From Streptomyces xanthii (GTDB lineage: Bacteria > Actinomycetota > Actinomycetes > Streptomycetales > Streptomycetaceae), in assembly GCF_014621695.1 (NCBI RefSeq), contig NZ_CP061281.1, positions 1,302,001 through 1,366,000 on the forward strand: a stretch of 64,000 bases of DNA, read 5' to 3'. A model generated the notes under the pieces. That model had not been told where the DNA came from. It was given only the letters and a program-made list of their open reading frames with translations, and ran no database searches. The translations under genes and the position numbers were made by a program. Shown piece after piece: positions 24,901-32,640 of this stretch (position 1 is the first letter of the stretch; each line of letters starts with the position of its first letter).

Positions 24901-25630
24901 CAAGCGGATCACGTACGCGGACACGCAGGCCGCGCCGGTGCCGGTGATCACCTCGCCGGAGTGGTCGGGGAGCGAGTCGGGCGGCCGCCGCTACACCGCG
25001 TTCACCCTCAACACCGAGCACCTCAAGCCCTGGCACACCCTCACGGGCCGCCAGCAGTTCTTCCTCGACCACGACTGGATGCACGAGCTGGGCGAGGCCC
25101 TGCCCGTGTACCGGCCGCCGCTCGACATGAACCGGCTGTTCGGCGAGCCGCGCCTGGGTCCGGACGGCGAGAAGGAGGTGACGGTCCGCTACCTCACCCC
25201 GCACAACAAGTGGTCGATCCACTCCGAGTACCAGGACAACCTGTTCATGCTCGCCCTGTCGCGCGGCGGCCAGTCGATCTGGATGGCGCCGCAGGACGCG
25301 GACGCGATCGGCGTGAAGGACAACGACTGGATCGAGGCGGTGAACCGCAACGGCGTCGTCGTCGCCCGCGCGATCGTCTCGCACCGCATGCCGGCCGGCA
25401 CCGTCTACATGCACCACGCGCAGGAACGCACCGTCAACGTCCCCAAGGCGGAGGCGAGCGGCAAGCGCGGCGGCATCCACAACTCGCTGACCCGGCTGAT
25501 CCTCAAGCCGTCCCATCTCATCGGCGGATACGCCCAGTTGTCGTGGGCGTTCAACTACCTCGGCCCGACGGGCAACCAGCGCGACGAGGTCACGGTCATC
25601 CGTCGCCGCTCCCAGGAGGTTCAGTACTGA
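21941..25630 (+). CDS. narG: Respiratory nitrate reductase alpha subunit NarG
   Basis: 1229 residues, matching the NarG norm of 1220-1250. The FS0 4Fe-4S ligands are H61, C65, C69 and C104 (THGVNCTGSC; RGCPRGAAFSW), with histidine in place of cysteine as expected for NarG. The molybdenum ligand is Asp230 in SFYDWYADLP, followed by QTDVPESGDWW. No Tat signal is present, consistent with a cytoplasm-facing enzyme anchored by NarI. It reduces nitrate to nitrite at a bis-MGD centre using quinol electrons. GTG start with GAGGGAG upstream. First gene of narGHJI; coupled to narH by a one-base overlap. A 24-bp hairpin lies in its upstream region. Confidence 0.98.
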   Translation: MTADTTGTPTEPAAALLRAGRFFRRGTAAPDLHSVRIKGGRDGDVFYRDRWSHDKVVNSTHGVNCTGSCRWKVYVKDGIITWETQQTDYPSVGPDRPEYEPRGCPRGAAFSWYTYSPTRVRYPYIRGVLLEMYREAKARLKDPVEAWADIQGDPERRCRYQLARGKGGLVRATWDEAVEIVAAAHVHTIKAYGPDRVAGFSPIPAMSMVSHAAGARFMSLIGAPMLSFYDWYADLPVASPQVFGDQTDVPESGDWWDAAYLMMWGSNVPVTRTPDAHWMAEARYRGQKVVVVAPDYADNAKFADEWLHPHPGTDGALALAMGHVILKEFFVDRRTPFFTDYVKKFTDLPFLVTLEQRDGAFVPSKFLRAADLGQGGEGADWKTAVLDETTGQPVVPNGSLGFRWTESGKGKWNLELGSISPQLSLHGSDVAAGVEVLLPRFDTDGGEHGQGSADTVRRGVPATRLGGQGGPLVTTVFDLLLAQYGVGREGLPGQWPSSYEDGDTPGTPGWQEALTSVPAAKCVKIAREFAATAEKSRGRCMILMGAGTNHWFHSETIYRGFLALLQLTGCQGRNGGGWAHYVGQEKCRPSTGWASLASANDWSRPPRQMIGAAYWFLNADQWRYDRFGADVLASPLGNGAFKGMTGADCLALSARSGWMPSYPTFDRNPLELGEQSVEETVGQLKAGTLKFACEDPDAPENWPRVLTLWRANLLGSSAKGAEYFTKHLLGTQSSLRAEEASPAQRPSTVTWRDEAPEGKLDLLLSLDFRQTSSTLLSDVVLPAATWYEKHDLSSTDMHPYVHSFTPAVDPPWQARTDFDTFKALAEKLSELAAGHLGVRKDLVAAPLQHDTPGEIAQPGGVVLDWRKGECEPVPGKTLPNLVVVERDYTAIGAKFAALGPLVEKLGLPAKGIALHPDQEVEELRERNGTVRGGPADGRPALDTAVKAANTILALSGTTNGRLATQGFHTLEARTGQEMAHLAAEHEGKRITYADTQAAPVPVITSPEWSGSESGGRRYTAFTLNTEHLKPWHTLTGRQQFFLDHDWMHELGEALPVYRPPLDMNRLFGEPRLGPDGEKEVTVRYLTPHNKWSIHSEYQDNLFMLALSRGGQSIWMAPQDADAIGVKDNDWIEAVNRNGVVVARAIVSHRMPAGTVYMHHAQERTVNVPKAEASGKRGGIHNSLTRLILKPSHLIGGYAQLSWAFNYLGPTGNQRDEVTVIRRRSQEVQY

Positions 25631-27267
25631 TGCCCCGTGACGGAGTCACCATCGGACGCTGCATGGCTCAGATCGCGATGGTCATGAACCTCGACAAGTG
25701 CATCGGCTGCCACACCTGCTCGGTCACCTGCAAGCAGGCGTGGACCAACCGCAACGGCATGGAGTACGTCTGGTTCAACAACGTGGAGACCCGGCCCGGC
25801 CAGGGCTATCCGCGCCGCTACGAGGACCAGGACAAGTGGCGCGGCGGCTGGGAGCTGAACAAGAAGGGCGCCCTGAAGCTGAAGGGCGGCGGCCGGCTGC
25901 GCAAGCTCGCGGGCATCTTCTCCAACCCGAAGCTGCCCGAGATCAAGGACTACTACGAGCCCTGGACGTACGACTACAAGAACCTCACCGACGCCCCGCT
26001 CGGCGACGACTACCCGGTGGCGCAGCCGCGTTCGCAGATCACCGGCAAGCCGATGAAGATCGAGTGGTCCTCGAACTGGGACGACAACCTGGGCGGCGCC
26101 CCGCAGTACGGCGACCTCGACCCGATGGTCCAGAAGACCCGGGAGAAGGCCGCGGAGAAGGTGAAGTTCGCGTTCGAGCAGACCTTCATGTTCTACCTGC
26201 CGCGCATCTGCGAGCACTGCCTCAACCCGTCGTGCGTGGCGTCCTGCCCGTCCGGCGCCATGTACAAGCGCGCGGAGGACGGCATCGTCCTGGTCGACCA
26301 GGACCACTGCCGGGGCTGGCGCATGTGCGTGACCGGCTGCCCGTACAAGAAGGTGTACTTCAACCACCGCACCGGCAAGGCCGAGAAGTGCACGATGTGC
26401 TACCCGCGCGTCGAGGTGGGCCTGCCCACGGTCTGCTCGGAGACGTGCGTGGGCCGCCTGCGCTATCTCGGGGTGATCCTCTACGACGCCGACAAGGTGA
26501 CGGCGGCCGCCGAGACGAAGGACGACAAGGCGCTGTACGAGGCCCAGCTGGACGTGTTCCTGGACCCGGACGACCCGGCGGTGCGGCGGGCCGCCGAGGA
26601 GGCGGGCATCCCCTTCGACTGGATGGAGGCGGCGCGCCGCTCCCCCGTGCACGCGCTGATCAGCAAGTACAAGGTGGCGCTCCCGCTGCATCCGGAGTAC
26701 CGGACGATGCCCATGGTCTGGTACATCCCGCCGCTGTCCCCGGTCGTCGACGCGCTCACCGAGACCGGCCACGACGGCGAGGACCACGCGAACCTGTTCG
26801 GCGCCATCGACACGCTGCGCATCCCGCTCGAGTACCTGGCGGAGATCTTCACGGCCGGTGACGTCGGCCCGGTGCGGGCGTCCCTGGAGAAGCTCGCCGC
26901 GATGCGCTCGCACATGCGGGCGGTCAACCTCGGGGACCGGCCGGAGCAGGCGATCGCGGAGTCGGTCGGCATGTCGGGCGCCGAGATCGAGGAGATGTAC
27001 CGGCTGCTCGCGATCGCCAAGTACGAGGACCGGTACGTGATCCCGACGGCGGCGGTCGGCGACGCGCAGCGCCTGGAGGAGTCGGCGCTGCCGGACTCCT
27101 GCTCGCTCGACTACGAGGACGGGCCGGGGATGGGCGGCGAGGGCCCGTTCGGCGGCGACTCCGGGAACACCACGACGGGCGGCCGCAAGCTGCTGCCCGT
27201 CGTCTCCGTGGAGAACTTCCATCTGACGAAACGCCGTCAGACCGCCGACCAGCAGGAAGAGGCCTGA
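25630..27267 (+). CDS. narH: Respiratory nitrate reductase beta subunit NarH
   Basis: 545 residues from ATG 25630, supported by AGGAGG ten bases upstream and a TGATG overlap with narG. Four ferredoxin-like cysteine groups are present: C24, C27, C30 and C34 in CIGCHTCSVTC; CEHCLNPSCVASCPSG; CRGWRMCVTGC, where tryptophan replaces a cysteine and makes the 3Fe-4S cluster; and CTMCYPRVEVGLPTVCSETC. It carries electrons from NarI haems to NarG on the cytoplasmic face. Slightly longer than E. coli NarH (512), with extra residues at the acidic C-terminus. Confidence 0.98.
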   Translation: MPRDGVTIGRCMAQIAMVMNLDKCIGCHTCSVTCKQAWTNRNGMEYVWFNNVETRPGQGYPRRYEDQDKWRGGWELNKKGALKLKGGGRLRKLAGIFSNPKLPEIKDYYEPWTYDYKNLTDAPLGDDYPVAQPRSQITGKPMKIEWSSNWDDNLGGAPQYGDLDPMVQKTREKAAEKVKFAFEQTFMFYLPRICEHCLNPSCVASCPSGAMYKRAEDGIVLVDQDHCRGWRMCVTGCPYKKVYFNHRTGKAEKCTMCYPRVEVGLPTVCSETCVGRLRYLGVILYDADKVTAAAETKDDKALYEAQLDVFLDPDDPAVRRAAEEAGIPFDWMEAARRSPVHALISKYKVALPLHPEYRTMPMVWYIPPLSPVVDALTETGHDGEDHANLFGAIDTLRIPLEYLAEIFTAGDVGPVRASLEKLAAMRSHMRAVNLGDRPEQAIAESVGMSGAEIEEMYRLLAIAKYEDRYVIPTAAVGDAQRLEESALPDSCSLDYEDGPGMGGEGPFGGDSGNTTTGGRKLLPVVSVENFHLTKRRQTADQQEEA

Positions 27268-27875
27268 TGACCGACCGCACCGCGCTGCTGTACCAGGCGG
27301 CGGCGCTCTGTCTCACGTATCCGGACGAGGAGCTGTACGGCCGGCTGCCGCTCGTGCGCGCGGCGGCCCCGGCGCTCGCCCCGTTCGTGGACCACGCCGA
27401 GGCGACGCCCCCTCAGGAGCTGGCCGAGCACTACGTACGGGTCTTCGACTTCAAGAACCGGCACAGCCTGTATCTGACGTGGTGGCGGGACGGGGACACG
27501 CGCCGGCGCGGGATGTCCCTTGTCCGCATGAAGGAGATCTACCGGGAGCACGGCATGGAGTTCACGGGCGAGGAGCTGCCCGACTTCCTGCCGGCGGTCC
27601 TGGAGTTCTCGGCGCAGGCCGGGCCGTTCCTCCTGGAGGAGCACCGCAGCGGCCTCGAACTGCTGCGGATCGCGCTGAGCGACCACGGCACCCCGTACGC
27701 GGCGGTCCTCGACGCGGTCTGCGCCACGCTGCCGGGGCCCTCCCCCAAGGACCGGGCCGCGGCGCTCGCGCTGGCCCGCTCGGGTCCGCCGCGCGAGGAC
27801 GTCGGCCTCGAACCCTTCGGCTTCCGCCCGGAGCTCGGCGAACTGCCGCTGCTGGTGAAGGAGCACGCCCCGTGA
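27267..27875 (+). CDS. narJ: Nitrate reductase molybdenum cofactor assembly chaperone NarJ
   Basis: 202 residues, all-helical TorD/NarJ family. The N-terminal YQAAALCLTYPDEELYGRL and the central YVRVFDFKNRHSLYLTWW block are the NarJ signature. By family it binds the NarG N-terminus and directs insertion of iron-sulfur and bis-MGD cofactors before membrane attachment; it is not part of the mature enzyme. Coupled both ways: one-base overlap with narH and a GTGA overlap with narI. Confidence 0.96.
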   Translation: MTDRTALLYQAAALCLTYPDEELYGRLPLVRAAAPALAPFVDHAEATPPQELAEHYVRVFDFKNRHSLYLTWWRDGDTRRRGMSLVRMKEIYREHGMEFTGEELPDFLPAVLEFSAQAGPFLLEEHRSGLELLRIALSDHGTPYAAVLDAVCATLPGPSPKDRAAALALARSGPPREDVGLEPFGFRPELGELPLLVKEHAP

Positions 27876-28594
27876 CCACCCTGATCTGGGGCGTCCTGCC
27901 CTACGTCGCCTTCGTCCTGCTGGTCGCGGGCACGATCTGGCGCTACCGCTACGACAAGTTCGGCTGGACCACCCGCTCCTCGCAGGTCTACGAGTCGAAG
28001 CTGCTGAACATCGCCTCGCCGGTCTTCCACTACGGCATCCTGTTCGTCCTCGTCGGCCATCTCGTCGGCCTGTTCGTCCCGATGTCGTGGACGCAGAACG
28101 TGGGCGTCAGCGAGCACACGTACCACCTGTTCTCCCTGATCGGCGGCACGTTCGCGGGCGCCTTGACGGTGTGCGGGATCTTCCTGCTGGTGTACCGGCG
28201 GCGCACGAAGGCCCCCGTCTTCAAGGCGACCACCCGCAACGACAAGCTCATGTACGTGTTCCTGCTCGGCGCGATCGTGCTCGGGATGGTCGCCAAGCTC
28301 ACGCACGCCTCCGGCGACGGCTACAACTACCGCGAGACGATCGGCCCGTGGGCCCGCAGCCTGTTCACCCTGAGCCCGGACACGGGCCTGATGGACGGCG
28401 TGCCGGTGCTCTACCGGATCCACGCTGTAGTAGGCATGTCACTCATCGCGCTGGTACCGTTCACCCGGCTCGTGCATATGTTCAGCGCGCCGGTGCAGTA
28501 CCTGTTCCGACCGTACGTGGTCTACCGCAGCCGCGACCCGCGGCGCCTGGCCGCGCGGCCGGAGCGACGGGGGTGGGAGCGCACCGGATCGTAG
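27872..28594 (+). CDS. narI: Respiratory nitrate reductase gamma subunit NarI
   Basis: 240 residues from GTG 27872, overlapping the narJ stop. Five membrane helices. Haem-ligand histidines fall at H53, H63, H184 and H202 (PVFHYGILFVLVGH; YRIHAVVG; RLVHMF), with the 10- and 18-residue spacings of E. coli NarI. It oxidises quinol at the outer face and passes electrons through two b haems to NarH. The cytoplasmic tail is short and basic. No terminator is visible before the next gene, which starts 39 bases on. Confidence 0.97.
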   Translation: MTTLIWGVLPYVAFVLLVAGTIWRYRYDKFGWTTRSSQVYESKLLNIASPVFHYGILFVLVGHLVGLFVPMSWTQNVGVSEHTYHLFSLIGGTFAGALTVCGIFLLVYRRRTKAPVFKATTRNDKLMYVFLLGAIVLGMVAKLTHASGDGYNYRETIGPWARSLFTLSPDTGLMDGVPVLYRIHAVVGMSLIALVPFTRLVHMFSAPVQYLFRPYVVYRSRDPRRLAARPERRGWERTGS

Positions 28595-28633
28595 CCGCCG
28601 CTCGTCCTCGGCCGGCACGTGGGGAGACGTGAC

Positions 28634-29497
28634 GTGAGTGAACGACGGCCCGCCCCCACCGTGGGTCAGGTCGTCCTCGGCAGACGCCTGCAGGACCTGC
28701 GCGAGGCCAGGGGCCTCAAGCGGGACGAGGCGGCCCGCGCGCTGCGCGTGACCGGGGCGACGATCCGCCGCATGGAGACCGCCGAGGTCGCCCTCAAGAT
28801 CCCCTACGTGCAGATGCTGCTCGAGCTGTACGAGGTTCCCGAGCCGGAGATCGAGGCGTTCGTCGCGCTGGCCGAGGAGGCGAACCTGCCCGGCTGGTGG
28901 CAGCGCTTCCACGACGTGCTGCCCGACTGGTTCAGCCTGTACGTGAGCCTGGAGGGCGCGGCCGAGCTGATCCGCTCCTACGAACCGCACTTCGTGCCGG
29001 GCCTGTTGCAGACCGAGGAGTACGCGCGGGCGGTGTTCGACGCCGGGACGGTGGGGCGCTCGCGGCCCGCGGAGATCGAGCGGCACGTGTCGCTGCGCAT
29101 GGCGCGCCAGTCGCTGCTCACCCGCGAGGACGCCCCGCACCTGTGGGCGGTCATGGACGAGACGGTGCTGCTGCGGCCGCCGGGCGGCCCCGGGGTGCTG
29201 CGCGGGCAGCTGGACCGGCTGATCGAGGCGGCGGCTCTGCCGCACGTGACGCTGCAGCTCGCGGAGTTCTCGGCGGGCCCGCACCCGGGCACGTACGGGC
29301 CGTTCAGCCTGTTCCGCTTCCCGGTGCGGGAGCTGCCGGACATGGTGTTCAGCGAGTACGTGACCGGCGCCCTGTACCTGGACTCGCGCGACGAGGTCAG
29401 CGCGCACCTGGAGGTCCTGGACCATCTGGCGGCCCAGGCGGCGAGCGCGGAGCGGACGCTGGAGCTCCTGCGCAAGTTCCGCGCCTCGCTCGGCTGA
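28634..29497 (+). CDS. XRE-family regulator with DUF5753 domain (Scr1 type)
   Basis: 287 residues from GTG 28634. Helix-turn-helix: LGRRLQDLREARGLKRDEAA with ATIRRMETAEVALKIP. The rest is DUF5753 (YEPHFVPGLLQTEEYARAV; PHVTLQLAEFSAGPHPG; FPVRELPDMVFSEYVTGALY). These proteins usually precede a small DUF397 gene and are common in Streptomyces development; here no DUF397 gene follows, as the next 80 bases hold a terminator and then a minus-strand gene. It lies 39 bases after narI and could be cotranscribed with the nitrate reductase genes. The last six codons and stop are tandemly duplicated. Confidence 0.93.
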   Translation: MSERRPAPTVGQVVLGRRLQDLREARGLKRDEAARALRVTGATIRRMETAEVALKIPYVQMLLELYEVPEPEIEAFVALAEEANLPGWWQRFHDVLPDWFSLYVSLEGAAELIRSYEPHFVPGLLQTEEYARAVFDAGTVGRSRPAEIERHVSLRMARQSLLTREDAPHLWAVMDETVLLRPPGGPGVLRGQLDRLIEAAALPHVTLQLAEFSAGPHPGTYGPFSLFRFPVRELPDMVFSEYVTGALYLDSRDEVSAHLEVLDHLAAQAASAERTLELLRKFRASLG

Positions 29498-29516
29498 GGC
29501 GCCTCGCTCGGCTGAC
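29481..29516 (+). repeat. 18-bp tandem duplication across a stop codon
   Basis: GCGCCTCGCTCGGCTGAG (29481-29498) is followed directly by GCGCCTCGCTCGGCTGAC. The first copy encodes the last residues and the stop; the second repeats it outside the gene. Confidence 0.85.
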
Positions 29517-29539
29517 GCTCTTCGTGCGGCACGGGGCCG

Positions 29540-29569
29540 ACCTGCGCCGCGGCGGGCCGCGGCGCAGGT
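29540..29569. terminator. 13-bp hairpin terminator between convergent genes
   Basis: ACCTGCGCCGCGG (29540-29552), loop CGGG, CCGCGGCGCAGGT (29557-29569), perfect. Serves the XRE gene and possibly the OsmC gene from the other side. Confidence 0.85.
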
Positions 29570-29577
29570 GCCGGGGG

Positions 29578-30003
29578 TCAGGCCAGCTTGGCCGTCAGGG
29601 TGATCGTCGTGCCGGTGAGCGCCTGGCTGACCGGGCAGTTCTTCTTGGCGTCCTCGGCAGCGGCCTGGAACGCCTGCTCGTCGAGGCCCGGCACCTCGCC
29701 CTCGACGGTGAGGTGGATGCCGGTGATGCCCTCGCCGGGCTGGAACGTCACGTCGGCCGAGGTGACCAGCTTGGTGGGCGGGTTGCCGGCGCCGGCCAGG
29801 CCGTGCGAGAGGGCCATGGAGAAGCAGGACGAGTGCGCGGCGGCGATCAGCTCCTCGGGGCTGGTCTTCCCGTTCGCCTGCTCGGCGCGGGAGGGCCAGG
29901 ACACCGGCTGCTGGCCGATGCCGGAGGAGTCGAAGGTGACGGTGCCGCTGCCCTCGAGCAGGTTGCCTTCCCACACGGTGTGGGCGGAGCGCGTGGTAGC
30001 CAC
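29578..30003 (-). CDS. OsmC/Ohr-family peroxiredoxin
   Basis: 141 residues from GTG 30003 with AAGGA eight bases upstream. The two redox cysteines are present in AAHSSCFSMALSHGL and KKNCPVSQALTG, the OsmC pattern. HTVWEGNLLEGSG and SRAEQANGKTSPEELIAA are typical of the OsmC subgroup annotated as organic hydroperoxide reductases in Streptomyces. It reduces organic peroxides in the cytoplasm using lipoylated or thiol partners. Stands alone between a convergent XRE gene and a divergent GntR gene. Confidence 0.93.
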   Translation of the reverse strand: MATTRSAHTVWEGNLLEGSGTVTFDSSGIGQQPVSWPSRAEQANGKTSPEELIAAAHSSCFSMALSHGLAGAGNPPTKLVTSADVTFQPGEGITGIHLTVEGEVPGLDEQAFQAAAEDAKKNCPVSQALTGTTITLTAKLA

Positions 30004-30174
30004 GATGGGTCCTTCCCTTTCCTGGAGTTGTCGCCGGAGGTTGTTCCGGGAGGCGTGCGCTCCCCATCCGACCACATCCCGCGGCCTCGTACCCGTCATC
30101 GCCTCGGACGTCACCTGCCGCGTCACGTAAGGTGCGGTGGTCGCCGATCATCCGACTGTCGTGAAGAGGCACCG

Positions 30175-30846
30175 ATGGAAGCTGTGGGACGTGTGTCGAT
30201 CGTCGACGCCGTGATCCGGGAGCTGAAGGCGGAGATCGCCCGGGGCACGTGGCAGGTCGGCGAGAAGATCCCGTCCGAGGGACGGCTCGCGGACACCCTC
30301 GGGGTCAGCCGGCTGTCGATCCGGGAGGCCGTCCGGGTCCTGGTGCACATGGGGCTGCTGGCCACCCGGCAGGGCGCCGGCACCTTCGTCACCGCGTCCG
30401 ACGCGGACCACACGCTGCTGCGCCGCCATCTCGCGGGTTCGGCCGAGACCGACATCCTGGACGTGCGCCGGGGCCTGGACATCGTGGCCGCCCGGCTCGC
30501 GGCCGTCGCCCGGACCGCGGCGGACGTGGACGCGCTGCGCGAGGCCCTGGGGCGCCGGGCCGCGGCGCGGGAGGCCGCCGACGTCGACGCGTTCACCGAC
30601 GCCGACGTCGACTTCCACGTACGGATCGCCGAGGCCTCGCACAATCCGCTGCTGCGCGACCTGTACCGGAACATGAGCGAGGCGCTGCGCGCGACGGTCC
30701 GGTCGAGCCAGTGCATCGACGCCGGTGAAGAGCCCTTCCACGACGAGCTGTTCGCCGCCGTGGACACGGGGGACGCGGGCGCGGCCACCGCCGCCGCCCT
30801 GGCGATCCTGGAAGGCTGGCCGCCGCCCCCGTCCGCGGCGGCCTGA
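30175..30846 (+). CDS. GntR-family regulator, FadR/FCD subfamily
   Basis: 223 residues from ATG 30175 with GAAGAGG upstream. The winged helix spans residues about 8-75 (GEKIPSEGRLADTLGVSRLS, then GLLATRQGAGTFV). The FCD domain follows, with DADVDFHVRIAEASHNPLL carrying the usual metal-site Asp and His. Convergent with, and paralogous to, the GntR gene at 30861 (ends 14 bases apart); both share the DVDFH motif and length, which suggests an old duplication. The ligand and target are not evident. Confidence 0.92.
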   Translation: MEAVGRVSIVDAVIRELKAEIARGTWQVGEKIPSEGRLADTLGVSRLSIREAVRVLVHMGLLATRQGAGTFVTASDADHTLLRRHLAGSAETDILDVRRGLDIVAARLAAVARTAADVDALREALGRRAAAREAADVDAFTDADVDFHVRIAEASHNPLLRDLYRNMSEALRATVRSSQCIDAGEEPFHDELFAAVDTGDAGAATAAALAILEGWPPPPSAAA

Positions 30847-30860
30847 CCCCCCTCGGCGGC

Positions 30861-31529
30861 TCAGGCGCCGGGTACGGACCCGAGGATCGTCAGCACGGCG
30901 TCCGTGGCGGCGAGCGGGTCACCGGCCGCGATCGCGGCGGCCAGTGCCTCGTGCCGGTCCTCCGCGCCCTCGGCGGCGTCCTTCAGGCAGCGGTTCTCGC
31001 GGACGCTGTCGGCGAGCGCCTCGGTGAAGGTCGCGTACAGCTCGTACAGGAGCTCGTTGTGGGCGGCGCGGGCCACCCCGAGATGGAAGTCCACGTCGGC
31101 GGCGACGAACGCCTCCTCGTCGGGCGTCTCCCCCGCCGCGGCCCGGCACCGGGCCAGCGCGTCGCGCAGCGCGGCGAGGTCCGCGTCGGTGCGGCGCGTC
31201 GCCGCGAGTCCCGCGGCGACGAGGTCGAGGCCGCCGCGCACCTCCCGGGCGTCGCCCCGGGGCGCCTCGGCCAACCGGCGCCGGATCGCCACCTCGGTCG
31301 CGTCGCGGGCCGCGACGTAGGTGCCGTCGCCCTGCCGCGCGGCGAGCAGCCCCACCTCGACCAGGCCGTGCACGGCGGACCGCACCGAGACCCGGCTGAC
31401 CTCGAGCGTCGCGGCGAGTTCGTGCTCCGAGGGGATGCGGGTGCCGACCGGCCACGCACCGCTGGTGATGCGGTCCCTGATCCGGCTCGTGACCGCCTCG
31501 ACCAGAGTGGCCCGCTCGATCTTCTTCAC
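30861..31529 (-). CDS. GntR-family regulator, FadR/FCD subfamily, of the ornithine cyclodeaminase locus
   Basis: 222 residues from GTG 31529, chosen because AAGGGG lies five bases upstream; GTG 31535 is an in-frame alternative. Winged helix: GTRIPSEHELAATLEVSRVS and GLLAARQGDGTYVAARD. FCD domain: FVAADVDFHLGVARAAHNELL with the Asp/His metal motif. It is divergent from the ornithine cyclodeaminase-like gene. A perfect palindrome, AGTCATC-A-GATGACT, sits in the 77-base gap, so this regulator most likely represses both itself and that gene. Confidence 0.92.
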   Translation of the reverse strand: MKKIERATLVEAVTSRIRDRITSGAWPVGTRIPSEHELAATLEVSRVSVRSAVHGLVEVGLLAARQGDGTYVAARDATEVAIRRRLAEAPRGDAREVRGGLDLVAAGLAATRRTDADLAALRDALARCRAAAGETPDEEAFVAADVDFHLGVARAAHNELLYELYATFTEALADSVRENRCLKDAAEGAEDRHEALAAAIAAGDPLAATDAVLTILGSVPGA

Positions 31530-31545
31530 TCCCACCCCTTCAAAA

Positions 31546-31560
31546 AGTCATCAGATGACT
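31546..31560. promoter_or_regulatory. GntR operator, perfect 15-bp palindrome
   Basis: AGTCATCAGATGACT: seven-base arms around one central A, directly upstream of the GntR start and 47 bases before the divergent gene. The form fits FadR-subfamily operators (GTC/GAC arms). Confidence 0.7.
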
Positions 31561-31606
31561 GCTAACCATGTCACTGTCGTCGAACCGTACGTTGCAAGGA
31601 GCGCAA

Positions 31607-32602
31607 GTGAACCGCAAGCCGCTGCTCGTCCTCGACCGCGCCCAGGTCGCCGGCCTGCTCGACATGGCGCAGGTGATCGCCGCCGTGGAGCAGGCCCACA
31701 CGGCGCTGTCCACCGGCGCGGCCCGGCAGCCCGAGCGGGAGGCGCTCTCGCTGCCCGGCGACGCGAGCCTGCTGATACCGATGGCGGCCGCGGTCGATCC
31801 GCTGGGCGGCGCCGGCGTGAAGCTCCTGACGGACACCCCGGGCAACGCGGAGCGGGGCCTTCCGGTGCAGCAGTCGATCATCACGCTGATCGACCCCGAG
31901 ACGGGCCGGTACGAGGCGCTGCTGTTCGGCGCGCCGGTCACCCAGGTCCGCACGGCCGCGGCGTCCGCGGTCGCCACGAAGCACCTGGCGCGGCCCGGGG
32001 CGCGCACGCTCGGTCTGATCGGCGCGGGCGCGCAGGCGCGGACGCATCTGGCCGCGCACGCGCTGGTCTGCGACCTCGACGAGGTGGTGGTGTGGAGCCG
32101 CTCGCGGGCCACGGTCGACGCGTTCGCGGCGCACGCCCGCGAGGCCGGGTTCGCGGTCAAGGTCGCCGACGGGCCGGAGCAGGTGGCCCGCGAGGCGGAC
32201 GTGCTGTGCACCCTGACGCCCTCGCGCGAGCCGCTCGTGCGCGGCGCATGGTTCCGGCCCGGGCTGCACGTCAACGCGGTGGGCGCGCCGCCGCGCCCCG
32301 ACCACCGGGAGATCGACACCACCGGCATCGTGCGCAGCCGCGTGATCGTGGACAGTTTCCCGGTCGCGTGCGGCGAGTCGGGCGAGGTGCTGATCCCGCT
32401 GGCCGAGGGCGCGATCACCGAGGACCACTTCCGCACCGAACTGGGCGACGTGATCACGGGCCGCGCCGTGGGGCGCTCCGCGGAGGACGAGGTGACCCTC
32501 TACAACTCCGTGGGGCTCGGCATCCAGGACGTCGCCGCCGCCCGCCTGGTCGTCGACGCGGCCCGCCGCCAGGGCATCGGCACGCTGGTCGACCTGTCCT
32601 GA
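31607..32602 (+). CDS. Ornithine cyclodeaminase / mu-crystallin family protein
   Basis: 331 residues from GTG 31607, which has AAGGAG five bases upstream. GAPVTQVRTAAASAVATKHL and the Rossmann motif LGLIGAGAQARTHLAAHAL mark the OCD/mu-crystallin family; VNAVGAPPRPDHREID follows. Members convert ornithine to proline and ammonia with bound NAD, or act as alanine dehydrogenases or ketimine reductases; sequence alone does not separate these. Neighbours support amino acid catabolism: divergent GntR with palindrome, and a convergent APC permease 20 bases downstream. Confidence 0.9.
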   Translation: MNRKPLLVLDRAQVAGLLDMAQVIAAVEQAHTALSTGAARQPEREALSLPGDASLLIPMAAAVDPLGGAGVKLLTDTPGNAERGLPVQQSIITLIDPETGRYEALLFGAPVTQVRTAAASAVATKHLARPGARTLGLIGAGAQARTHLAAHALVCDLDEVVVWSRSRATVDAFAAHAREAGFAVKVADGPEQVAREADVLCTLTPSREPLVRGAWFRPGLHVNAVGAPPRPDHREIDTTGIVRSRVIVDSFPVACGESGEVLIPLAEGAITEDHFRTELGDVITGRAVGRSAEDEVTLYNSVGLGIQDVAAARLVVDAARRQGIGTLVDLS

Positions 32603-32608
32603 CGGGGG

Positions 32609-32640
32609 CCGGCGCCCCGAGGTCAGGCCCGGGGCGCCGG
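32609..32640. terminator. 11-bp hairpin terminator between convergent genes
   Basis: CCGGCGCCCCG (32609-32619) and CGGGGCGCCGG (32630-32640), perfect. The stop codon of the minus-strand permease lies in the 10-base loop. Confidence 0.8.

Noticed and set aside
29498..29577. A DUF397 gene following the Scr1-type regulator
   Set aside because: The space holds only a duplicated gene end and a hairpin terminator.
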